A stretch of 5,740 nt of DNA from Candidatus Rokuibacteriota bacterium (GTDB lineage Bacteria > Methylomirabilota > Methylomirabilia > Rokubacteriales > CSP1-6): assembly GCA_016206385.1 (NCBI GenBank), contig JACQRS010000013.1:1-5740 (forward strand), read 5' to 3'. Below the pieces are notes generated by a model. The model ran no database searches and was not told the origin of the DNA. It saw nothing but the letters and a program-made list of their open reading frames with translations. The translations under genes were made by a program, and so were the position numbers. Positions 1 through 5,740 of the stretch are shown one piece after another. Within the stretch, counting starts at the first letter, position 1. Every line of letters begins with the position of its first letter.

Positions 1-194
1 AGCTTCCCGTCGGGGCACCCCGCACGAAGGAGCGGCTCGACAAAGAGTGGACCCACGTCGTCGGCTTCACCCTTCCGCTGCCCAACAACCTCAACTTCGT
101 CGCCGACTACCAGGGCACGCTGGCCCGCTCCAACCTGGACGCCTTCACCTTCAGCCGGAGAGTCCTCTCCGTCTACTTCGTCTGGTCGTACTGA
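1..194 (+). CDS. C-terminal fragment of a probable outer-membrane beta-barrel protein (5' end outside window)
   Basis: An open frame enters from the left edge (first full codon at base 3) and ends at TGA 192-194, giving 63 residues. The end alternates polar and hydrophobic/aromatic residues as amphipathic beta-strands do. The last ten residues, VLSVYFVWSY, have a terminal Tyr with hydrophobic residues at -3, -5, -7 and -9, the pattern of the C-terminal beta-signal recognised by the BAM complex. The preceding stretch (NLNFVADYQ, then LARSNLDAFTFSRR) looks like a penultimate strand pair with a short turn; similar ends occur in TPR-linked or SLAM-like barrels, but too little is visible to name a family. 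It converges on the FecR-domain gene 90 bp away, so it is not co-transcribed with it. The outer-membrane location is inferred from this tail only. Confidence 0.6.
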   Translation, partial: LPVGAPRTKERLDKEWTHVVGFTLPLPNNLNFVADYQGTLARSNLDAFTFSRRVLSVYFVWSY

Positions 195-284
195 TACCGG
201 ACCGCGGGACTCCGGAAAACACGCCGCGCCGGAAGGAGGCTCGGGCGCGGGTGAAGGCGACAGCGGGCCCGCGGGATCAGCCGG
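195..284. other. Convergent intergenic gap, no canonical terminator seen
   Basis: These 90 bp separate two converging stop codons. A short inverted repeat (CCGGA at 197-201 and TCCGG at 211-215, 9-nt loop) and a GC-only palindrome at 263-272 are visible. Neither is followed by a T-tract on either strand, so an intrinsic terminator is not supported. Termination here may be Rho-dependent or may rely on convergent transcription. Confidence 0.4.
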
Positions 285-2930
285 TCATTGGGTGATCTTC
301 ACCTGGCTTGTGGCACCCTGGAGCAGGAAATGAGCGCCGTTAGACGGCAGATTGACGGTCCCGCTGGTGCCCTGCCCCACCCACGGCGTCGGGTTGGCGA
401 CCGTGATATTCGCGCTGCTGGCCCCATTCTGAAGCGCGAACTTGATCCCGCCAGCGGTGACGCAGTTGTTCGCCGAGCAGAGGGAATTGTTGAAGTTGAT
501 GCTGTTCCCGGAGCCCGAGAACGCCGCCAGGGGACCTGCCCAGCTGAACAGTCCGCCACCCGCGACCTTCCCCAGGAGGCTCGCGTTGAGCGTCGAGCCG
601 CCCGCCAGGCTCATCAGCGGGCCCGAGCCAGTCAGCACGCTGCGGTTCACGTTGACCAACGCGCCGTTGACGTTCAAGGTGCTTGCGTCCAGCTTGACGA
701 GAGGACCGAGGCTCGTAACCCTGGCTTTGTACGAGAGATCGATGGCGTGGGTCTCAGTGGTCAGACGGCTGCCCGCGGTGAGGTTGAGGAGCGGACGGGA
801 CGCCTCGAGGAGCGCGGTATCCAGCTTCAGAACCGTTTGAGTTGTGATCGTCGCTCCCGAGGCCTCCAGAAATCCTCCGCTGTGGCGGAGCGGGCTGTCG
901 GTCCCGAGGGTGAGGCCGGTCGCGGGGTCCACTGCAGTGTTGGTCGCCCAAATGTCGAAGACTCCGACGGCGGCGCCGAGCGAGTGGGTGCCGCCCTCGA
1001 GACGCACCAGGGGCTCCGTGGAGGACGTGGTGAGCGTGCCGCCCTGCACGACGCTCACGAGGCTGAACGGCACGTTCAAGTCGCTGTTCGTCGCCCTGAG
1101 GAGCGGCCCCGCCAGGGTCGCCGAAGAATTGCAGCAGACGATCATGAGCGAGTCGAAGGTCTGGGGGCTGTTCGTGAGCTGGAGGAGCGGTGTGGGGTCC
1201 AGCCGGGTGAGCGTGGCCCCGTCGCGAAGGAAGTGCAGCGGCGGGTCCTGGGTAACCACCACCGCATCGAGCAGGCCTCCCGAATCGAAACTGGTGTCGC
1301 CTACGTTGGTCACCGAGAATTCCAGAGTGGCATTCCCGCTGCTCACGACTACCGTCTTGCTCGTTGTGGTAAAGTCGCCGCTGCTGCTGAACGTTTTGCC
1401 GCTATTTGAAAAGATCTCGAAGTCGTTGACCCCGTCGCCGTTCGTGTCTATACGGAAGGTCTGTCCGAACTCCTTAAAATTGCCCGCGGTGCGCTCGGAG
1501 TTAACATCCGTTTCGAAGACGGTCACCGCCGACCCCGATGCCGGAATGAGCCTGACCTTCCATTGGTCGTTCTTCGTGGATGATGCACCGCTACCGTCAC
1601 CTAACAAACTAGTTCCACCATCGGTCAGATCCGAGCAGGAAGAGCCGCTGCAGTTGACCTCGCGGGTGAAGAGGACATACTTGAAGCTGATGCTGAGAGC
1701 TGACTTCACGTTAAACGTCTGGGTGAGCGTGGTCTTACACTCCGAACCGCAGTCCCCGCTTTTCGCGCCGGTCCCCGTGTGACCGAAGAACATGAACGAG
1801 CCCGCAGCCGGCGTGATGGTTGACGTGCCGAATGAGCTGATCGCCTTCCCGGCTCCGTTCAGCGTCCAGGAGGTGAGGTCGCCCGCTTCGAACCCGGGAT
1901 TTCCAATCAGGTTGGTACTACTGGTTGTAGTAGATGTCTCTTTGACCTTTTCGATGATTTCACCAATGCCAAAGTCGGATGTGAAGCTGATCTGAGTGGG
2001 GCTAATGAGGGGAACAACCACGAGGGGCGGTGGACCGCCCAGCGTCGTCACGAATGCGCTGGCTTCACTCAGAGAAACATCGGGCACAAACCCCGGCGGT
2101 GGAACGAACCCCGGGGGCGGCACAAACCCCGGCGGCGGCGTAACCCCGGGAGGGGTTTCCCCCGGTTTGGGCGGAGCCAGGAGAGTGGCGAGCTGCATGG
2201 CCTCCTGAACCTTCTCCACACTCACCTTCTTGACCATCACTTCCGGAGGCTTCTCGCTCTGCTCCTTCGCCTTCGGGGCCTCAGCTGTCTTGGCGATCTC
2301 CCGGGCTTGCGCCGGCGTCAGCGTCTGCACCGACCCCAACGCAGCGGCCGCCCCGACTCCTGAGACTCCTAAGCTCTGGTTTACTCCCAGGGGAACGGTG
2401 ACCGCGGGAGCTGCCCGCGTGGACACCACCACCGGTAAGCCCGGAGTGACCTGAAGGGCCGTGAGAAAACTCTGAGGGACTCCCGCGACGATCCGGACTT
2501 CGGCCACGAGCAAGCTGCCCCGCACCGCCGCGATCGCGTTGGGCGTGCGAAGCTCGATGGACTCCCCGGGCTTCAGCAGGGCTTTCGCCACTCCCAGGGC
2601 GACCTTCCCCACCTGGAGGTCCACCACGGCCCGACCCGGCTCCTCTATGACGTTGAAGGTGGAGAGCTCCCGGATCGTCACCAGGGCCTTGCCGCCCAGG
2701 AGAACCCGAACGATCGAGTTCTCACGGGTGTCGATCTGGTCCCTCAGGAAGACTTCGTCCTTGAACTTCAATGGGACCGGACGGGGGAGTATCGCGCGAG
2801 CTACCGTGGCCTGGCCTTGGATCGTGGTAACCACCCCGGCCGTCGGTTGCTGGGCCACCGCGAGGGCGGGCCAGAGGGTGGAGAGAAGCAAACCGGACAC
2901 CAGCGTGCGCGCAACGCTGCGGCTCTTCAC
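285..2930 (-). CDS. Secreted FecR-domain mosaic protein with Pro-rich repeat, jelly-roll-like module and beta-helix repeats
   Basis: The product is 881 residues from GTG 2930-2928, preceded by GGAGGCGGAGGG with a 5-nt spacer. Residues 1-26 form a Sec signal peptide (KSRSVAR, then a Leu/Val core, then LAVAQQ). A FecR domain follows at about 32-145, with the family pattern of a strand-rich body ending in RTPNAIAAVRGSLLVAEV. Residues 205-250 are charged and probably helical. Residues 260-283 are four PPGFVP-type hexapeptides. From about 340 to 560 lies a 'NPGFEAGDLTSW' module typical of carbohydrate-binding-like jelly rolls, with a Ca-loop-like DTNGDGVND at 495-503. From 570 to the end, a P-L-[LVM]-x-L motif recurs, suggesting a beta-helix. 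All eight cysteines occur as four close pairs. No membrane anchor, PEP-CTERM or autotransporter barrel is seen. FecR itself is a periplasmic anti-sigma regulator, but no FecI or FecA lies here and no cytoplasmic N-terminus exists, so a surface or periplasmic structural or ligand-binding role is more likely. An alternative ATG at 3077 is discussed separately. Confidence 0.85.
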   Translation of the reverse strand: MKSRSVARTLVSGLLLSTLWPALAVAQQPTAGVVTTIQGQATVARAILPRPVPLKFKDEVFLRDQIDTRENSIVRVLLGGKALVTIRELSTFNVIEEPGRAVVDLQVGKVALGVAKALLKPGESIELRTPNAIAAVRGSLLVAEVRIVAGVPQSFLTALQVTPGLPVVVSTRAAPAVTVPLGVNQSLGVSGVGAAAALGSVQTLTPAQAREIAKTAEAPKAKEQSEKPPEVMVKKVSVEKVQEAMQLATLLAPPKPGETPPGVTPPPGFVPPPGFVPPPGFVPDVSLSEASAFVTTLGGPPPLVVVPLISPTQISFTSDFGIGEIIEKVKETSTTTSSTNLIGNPGFEAGDLTSWTLNGAGKAISSFGTSTITPAAGSFMFFGHTGTGAKSGDCGSECKTTLTQTFNVKSALSISFKYVLFTREVNCSGSSCSDLTDGGTSLLGDGSGASSTKNDQWKVRLIPASGSAVTVFETDVNSERTAGNFKEFGQTFRIDTNGDGVNDFEIFSNSGKTFSSSGDFTTTSKTVVVSSGNATLEFSVTNVGDTSFDSGGLLDAVVVTQDPPLHFLRDGATLTRLDPTPLLQLTNSPQTFDSLMIVCCNSSATLAGPLLRATNSDLNVPFSLVSVVQGGTLTTSSTEPLVRLEGGTHSLGAAVGVFDIWATNTAVDPATGLTLGTDSPLRHSGGFLEASGATITTQTVLKLDTALLEASRPLLNLTAGSRLTTETHAIDLSYKARVTSLGPLVKLDASTLNVNGALVNVNRSVLTGSGPLMSLAGGSTLNASLLGKVAGGGLFSWAGPLAAFSGSGNSINFNNSLCSANNCVTAGGIKFALQNGASSANITVANPTPWVGQGTSGTVNLPSNGAHFLLQGATSQVKITQ
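2082..2153 (-). repeat. 18-bp tandem repeat, four units, encoding PPGFVP hexapeptides
   Basis: Four consecutive 18-bp units lie inside the FecR-domain gene, in frame, encoding PPGVTP and then three copies of PPGFVP (residues 260-283). The units share an AACCCCGG-like core on the plus strand; the fourth (FecR-proximal) unit is the most diverged. The encoded stretch would be an extended, polyproline-like spacer between the FecR domain and the downstream modules. Copy number of such units commonly varies by replication slippage. Confidence 0.9.
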
Positions 2931-2935
2931 AGTCG

Positions 2936-2947
2936 CCCTCCGCCTCC
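2936..2947 (-). promoter_or_regulatory. Ribosome binding site deciding the GTG start of the FecR-domain gene
   Basis: On the minus strand the sequence GGAGGCGGAGGG ends 5 nt before the GTG at 2930-2928. It is a strong purine-rich Shine-Dalgarno, and the codons from this GTG at once encode a textbook signal peptide. This supports the GTG over upstream in-frame ATGs. Confidence 0.65.
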
Positions 2948-3007
2948 CCTCTTGACCCCTCACAGAACCTAGTCGCGCGGTCCCATTTCGCAGGAAAAAC
3001 CAGCGGT

Positions 3008-3037
3008 ATTCTCGACTCTCGCCCACGCCACTGTCAA
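3008..3037 (-). promoter_or_regulatory. Putative sigma-70-type promoter for the FecR-domain gene
   Basis: On the minus strand a perfect TTGACA (3037-3032) is followed after 18 bp by GAGAAT (3013-3008; 4 of 6 matches to TATAAT). Transcription would start near 3000, giving a leader of about 70 nt before the GTG at 2930. The site lies in the 143-bp gap between the cyclase stop and the FecR-domain start, where AT-rich bases are locally enriched. The -10 element is weak, and an alternative GAATAC lies 2 bp further on. Confidence 0.4.
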
Positions 3038-3073
3038 CTAAATCTTCGGGGCCCGTGCCCGGCGAGGCCGAGC

Positions 3074-5221
3074 TCATCGGGTCTCCCGCTTCCGCGCCTC
3101 GAGGGCCGCGCGCAATCGGGCGACCAGCTCGTCGATGGCCGCCTGGTGGGCCGGGGCGATGTCGGAGAAGAGCAACCCTGCCCGGTCCTCCATGCTCCAC
3201 ACCAGCTGCGCCTTGGCGGCGATCGGCTCCGCATGCCCAGGCAGCTCGAGGCGGACCTCCACGATCTGCCCCTCGGCGAACTGCTTGGGGAGGCTCCGCA
3301 CCGCCATGCCGCTCCGGCTCAAATCGCTGAGCGACGCGAAAACCGAGATCTCACCATCCGAGATCATGACGGGCATCTCGACGGGGACACGGGGTTCCTT
3401 GCGCGAGTCCGCTTCGGCGACCCCGTAGATTTTGACCGCAACCTCTTTCCCCTTGACCTTGACCTCGCCGAGGTAGCGCGTGAGGAAGCGCCCCCGGACC
3501 TCCTCGTAGGTGGACTCGCTGATCACGATGGAGACCTCGAAGTCTTTCGTGATGCCCTCCAGCCGCGAGCCCAGGTTGATGGTGTCCCCGATGGCCGTGT
3601 ATTCGAGGCGCTGCTCGGCGCCGATGGTCCCCACGACCGCATCGCCGGTGTTGATGCCGACGCCGCAGCGGAGGTCGCCGCCGTACTTCGCCTGAAAGCG
3701 GGCTGCGAGCGGACGCAGGCGCGCCTGGAACTCCAGCGCCGTGCGCACCGCCCGCTCGGCGTGGTCGGCCTGGTCGAGCGGCACGTTGTACAGCGCCATG
3801 ATGGCGTCCCCGATGTATTTGTCCACCGTGCCCCCGTACTTGAACACCACCTCCGTCATCACCGTGAGGTACTCACGCAGGAACGTCACGACCTCCTCCG
3901 GTGACATCTTCTCCGACATGGAGGTGAACCCGCGGATGTCCGAGAACAGCACCGTCATTCGCCGGCGGGTGCTCCCCAGGTTGACGTCGTCCTTGTGCCG
4001 GATGATCTCCTTGACGACGGCGGGCGAGAAGAAGCGCGAGAGGCGCCGCTTCTCGCGCTGCTCCTGGATGAAGTTGTTCACCACGGCGGCCCCGTAGCCC
4101 AGGAGCAAGCTGGCGGGAACGGGCACGACGTCCAGCCAGAGCTGGCCCCAGACGAACAGCGCGAAGCTCGCCCCGCCGAACGCCGCGGTGGCCGCCACGA
4201 CCACGCCGAGGGCGTGGAGCGGGCGCATCAGGTTCGTCGCCCACACGCCCAGGATCCCGCCGGCCAGGGCCAGGACCCCCGCGACCAGCCAGGGCGCGCG
4301 CCGGATCGGGATCCCCTGAAAGAGGGTCTCCAGCACGTTGGCGTGGATTTCCACGCCGGGCATGTCCCCTTGAGTGGCGAAGGGGGTGGGGAACACGTCG
4401 TGGAGCACGGGGCTCGTGGGCCCCACCAGGACGATCTTGCCGGCGAACACCTCAGGCCCGATCTCGCCGTTCAGCACGCGGTAGTACGGTACCCAGGGGA
4501 AGGTCCTCCGGCCGCCGCGGTAGTTCACGAGAAAGCTCGAGCCCTCGACCCGCCGCCCCTGGATTCCCGCCTTCATGGCCAGCCGATAGAGTTGGAGGTC
4601 GAAATGGGGGAGCTCCTGTCCCTGGTGGGGGCGGGTCACCTGAGCCCACCGGACGAAGGCGTCGTCGTCGGCGACGAAGTTGACCGGGCCAAAGCCAGCG
4701 GCCCCCTCGCGGATCGCTTTCAGGGGAGGGTTGAGGTCCACCTTGGTGTAGAACGACTCGCGCACCACCGTCAGGGCGGCCGCCAGGACCACGTTGCCCG
4801 CCCGGCCCACGGCCTCACCCAGCGCCAGGTCGTCCTCGGGCCCGTACGATGACGGCTCGGCAAACAGGATGTCGAGGCCGATCACCGCGGGGCGGCCCTG
4901 GCTGACGGTGTCGAGCAGCTGGCCGTGGAGCGCCCGCGGCCAGGGCCAGGGCAGGTTCAGCTCGTCGAAGGAGTCCTCGTCGATCGAGACGATGACGATA
5001 GGGGTCTGCGGGGCGCGGGGGCCTCTCAGGTGGAACTGCGTGTTGAGGCTCCACCGTTCCAGGCCCTCGAGGAGCCCGAGGAAGGAGACCGTGGCCACGG
5101 CGAGACCGAGGCACGTTCCCAGGAGCCACAGCCGGGCGGTCTTGCTCTGGACCCAGCGGCGAGCGGAGCCGCCCAACCGGCGCCAGCGGCCGCTCAGGAA
5201 GCGGCCCTCAGTGTTCCGCAT
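3074..5221 (-). CDS. CHASE2-domain membrane adenylate cyclase (class III) with C-terminal PilZ domain
   Basis: This 715-residue protein would make cAMP from ATP in response to an extracytoplasmic signal. TM1 is about 31-51. The CHASE2 sensor follows at about 52-302, with typical blocks IVIVSIDEDSF, PWPWPRALH, GLDILF, ILFAEP-type acidic turns and KIVLVGPTSP...MPGVEIHANVLETL. Three more helices lie at about 310-328, 335-357 and 361-383. The catalytic domain spans about 418-600. Metal-binding Asp428 (FSDIRGFT) and Asp472 (KYIGD), purine-selecting Lys468, and transition-state Asn549 and Arg553 (GDTINLGSRLE) are all present. Thr542 replaces the usual second base-selecting Asp, which places it in subclass IIIb. 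A PilZ domain follows at about 607-705 with RKEPR (RxxxR, 607-611), DLSRSG (DxSxxG, 633-638) and the late GLLFSDI strand, so c-di-GMP binding is expected. CHASE2 cyclases usually end after the catalytic domain. The ATG lies 20 bp after the upstream gene's stop and lacks a clear Shine-Dalgarno, so translation may be coupled. Confidence 0.95.
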   Translation of the reverse strand: MRNTEGRFLSGRWRRLGGSARRWVQSKTARLWLLGTCLGLAVATVSFLGLLEGLERWSLNTQFHLRGPRAPQTPIVIVSIDEDSFDELNLPWPWPRALHGQLLDTVSQGRPAVIGLDILFAEPSSYGPEDDLALGEAVGRAGNVVLAAALTVVRESFYTKVDLNPPLKAIREGAAGFGPVNFVADDDAFVRWAQVTRPHQGQELPHFDLQLYRLAMKAGIQGRRVEGSSFLVNYRGGRRTFPWVPYYRVLNGEIGPEVFAGKIVLVGPTSPVLHDVFPTPFATQGDMPGVEIHANVLETLFQGIPIRRAPWLVAGVLALAGGILGVWATNLMRPLHALGVVVAATAAFGGASFALFVWGQLWLDVVPVPASLLLGYGAAVVNNFIQEQREKRRLSRFFSPAVVKEIIRHKDDVNLGSTRRRMTVLFSDIRGFTSMSEKMSPEEVVTFLREYLTVMTEVVFKYGGTVDKYIGDAIMALYNVPLDQADHAERAVRTALEFQARLRPLAARFQAKYGGDLRCGVGINTGDAVVGTIGAEQRLEYTAIGDTINLGSRLEGITKDFEVSIVISESTYEEVRGRFLTRYLGEVKVKGKEVAVKIYGVAEADSRKEPRVPVEMPVMISDGEISVFASLSDLSRSGMAVRSLPKQFAEGQIVEVRLELPGHAEPIAAKAQLVWSMEDRAGLLFSDIAPAHQAAIDELVARLRAALEARKRETR

Positions 5222-5241
5222 GGACCCGGAGGGACACCGCG

Positions 5242-5574
5242 TCAGCGCCGGCCCAGGGCGCTGTTGATGTTACGCGCCTGGATGCCGCTGACCACATCAT
5301 AGGTGAGATCCGGGCGCCACCGCGGACCCTGGACCGCCTCCTGAACCAGCCGGTCGAGCCGCTCGCGAGCCTTGATCTCGCGGATCGCGCGCTCGGTGTC
5401 GGTCTGGACGATGTCGGCCGCGGGCAAGACCAGCGCGCTCGGACGCTTCGACGAGGGCTTGAGCTGGAGCTCCAGGGCGCCTTGAGGTTCCTCGGCGGCT
5501 GCCGGAGCACCCAGGGCCCCCAGCAGGATAAGCGCAGCCGAGAGCATGAGAAAGATCACTCGTTTATGAGTCAC
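5242..5574 (-). CDS. Small secreted protein of unknown function, first gene of the cyclase cluster
   Basis: I do not recognise a family. From GTG 5574-5572 the product is 110 residues. Residues 1-27 are a clear Sec signal peptide: THKR, a hydrophobic run, then LGAPAAA before EE. The mature part is about 83 residues, with a Pro/Ser/Lys-rich start (38-52), a charged helix at about 57-82 (DTERAIREIKARERLDRLV) and a tail with PRWRPDLTYDVVSGIQ. It is probably periplasmic. The start is uncertain: an AAGGA (5591-5587) stands 12 nt before this GTG, which is long, and GTG 5559 or ATG 5547 would also keep a hydrophobic leader. Longer forms are excluded because they run into the tRNA gene. Only 20 bp separate its stop from the cyclase, so the two are probably one transcript, and an extracytoplasmic partner of CHASE2 is conceivable but unproven. 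Confidence 0.7.
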   Translation of the reverse strand: MTHKRVIFLMLSAALILLGALGAPAAAEEPQGALELQLKPSSKRPSALVLPAADIVQTDTERAIREIKARERLDRLVQEAVQGPRWRPDLTYDVVSGIQARNINSALGRR

Positions 5575-5593
5575 GGTTCGCGGAGATCCTTCC

Positions 5594-5617
5594 CTCACGA
5601 TAGCACGGATACGTGAG
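5594..5617 (-). other. Inverted repeat between tRNA-Leu and the small secreted-protein gene
   Basis: CTCACG and CGTGAG form a perfect 6-bp stem around a 12-nt loop in the 48-bp gap between the tRNA 3' end and the GTG start. There is no T-tract after it, so it is not a standard terminator. It could help define the tRNA 3' trailer or be chance. A TGC-TATCGT (extended -10-like, TATCGT at 5602-5597) overlaps it but has no matching -35. Confidence 0.3.
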
Positions 5618-5622
5618 CATCT

Positions 5623-5709
5623 TGGTGGGGATGGTGGGACTCGAACCCACACGGGGTTGCCCCCAAAGGTTTTTGAGACCTTCGCGTATGCCGGCTTCGC
5701 CACATCCCC
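5623..5709 (-). tRNA. tRNA-Leu (anticodon CAA)
   Basis: An 87-nt cloverleaf can be drawn on the minus strand. The acceptor stem GGGGATG pairs perfectly with CATCCCC, followed by discriminator A and an encoded CCA. The D-arm is GCG/CGC with the conserved GG in its loop. The anticodon arm is AAGGT-CTCAAAA-ACCTT with CAA at 5675-5673, reading UUG codons. A long variable arm (GGGG-CAA-CCCC type) marks it as class II, as expected for Leu. The T-arm is GTGGG-TTCGAGT-CCCAC. It lies upstream of, and on the same strand as, the cyclase cluster, with no terminator between. Confidence 0.96.
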
Positions 5710-5721
5710 GACCGCTTCCCG

Positions 5722-5727
5722 AGTCTA
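5722..5727 (-). promoter_or_regulatory. Possible -10 element for tRNA-Leu
   Basis: TAGACT on the minus strand (4 of 6 matches to TATAAT) ends 12 nt before the mature tRNA 5' end, a workable distance for a short leader. The -35 element would fall outside the window, so this cannot be confirmed. Confidence 0.2.
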
Positions 5728-5740
5728 GCGAACCTCTCCA

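Noticed and set aside
263..272. GCGGGCCCGC palindrome in the convergent gap as a terminator
   Set aside because: It has no loop and no following T-tract on either strand; such GC palindromes are expected by chance in this composition.
288..1409. Long plus-strand ORF (373 codons) antisense to the FecR gene, and another at 844-1782
   Set aside because: Arg/Glu/Ala- or Ser/Val-rich translations with no domain, signal peptide or ribosome site; they mirror the codon structure of the opposite strand, where a recognisable protein lies.
3040..3065. GC-rich CGGG/CCCG inverted repeat after the cyclase stop as an intrinsic terminator
   Set aside because: The stem is only about four pairs and is followed on the minus strand by AAGATTTAG, not a run of T.
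3995..4852. Plus-strand ORFs antisense to the cyclase (also 3146-3904)
   Set aside because: They are rich in Arg, Gly, His and Asp with low complexity, as expected of GC-rich shadow frames; the minus strand carries an unambiguous CHASE2 cyclase.
5575..5703. N-terminal extension of the small secreted protein up to an ATG at 5703
   Set aside because: The extension would be encoded by the tRNA-Leu gene and would place 43 residues before an evident signal peptide.
5623..5709. tRNA-Leu as an integration (att) site for a mobile element
   Set aside because: No integrase, no direct repeat of the tRNA 3' end and no change in composition next to it were seen in the window.

Overview
The window reads as a high-GC Gram-negative chromosome fragment, roughly 65% GC by eye. 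Evidence for this is an outer-membrane beta-barrel C-terminus, Sec signal peptides, a FecR-domain protein and a CHASE2 adenylate cyclase. The lineage cannot be fixed from sequence alone. The gene style would suit environmental groups such as Rokubacteria/Methylomirabilota or deltaproteobacterial lineages, but this is a guess.

Layout. Bases 1-194 hold the 3' end of a plus-strand gene whose last 63 codons look like the closing strands of an outer-membrane barrel. Everything else lies on the minus strand and converges on it across a 90-bp gap. Read in the minus direction, the order is: tRNA-Leu(CAA) with encoded CCA (5709-5623); a small predicted secreted protein of unknown function (5574-5242); a 715-residue membrane adenylate cyclase with order CHASE2, three transmembrane segments, class III cyclase, PilZ (5221-3074); and an 881-residue secreted mosaic protein with FecR domain, Pro-rich tandem repeat, 'NPGFE' jelly-roll-like module and beta-helix-like repeats (2930-285).

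The three minus-strand proteins are closely spaced (20 bp, then 143 bp) and may form a signalling cassette. The CHASE2 sensor and both exported proteins would sit outside the cytoplasmic membrane, while the cyclase and PilZ domains sit inside. The cyclase has its catalytic residues and the PilZ domain has both c-di-GMP-binding motifs, so one protein may link an external signal, cAMP synthesis and c-di-GMP. This fusion is the most interesting item here. A promoter-like TTGACA-N18-GAGAAT lies between the cyclase and the FecR gene, so the FecR gene may also be transcribed alone. I saw no mobile element, CRISPR array, riboswitch or canonical U-tract terminator.
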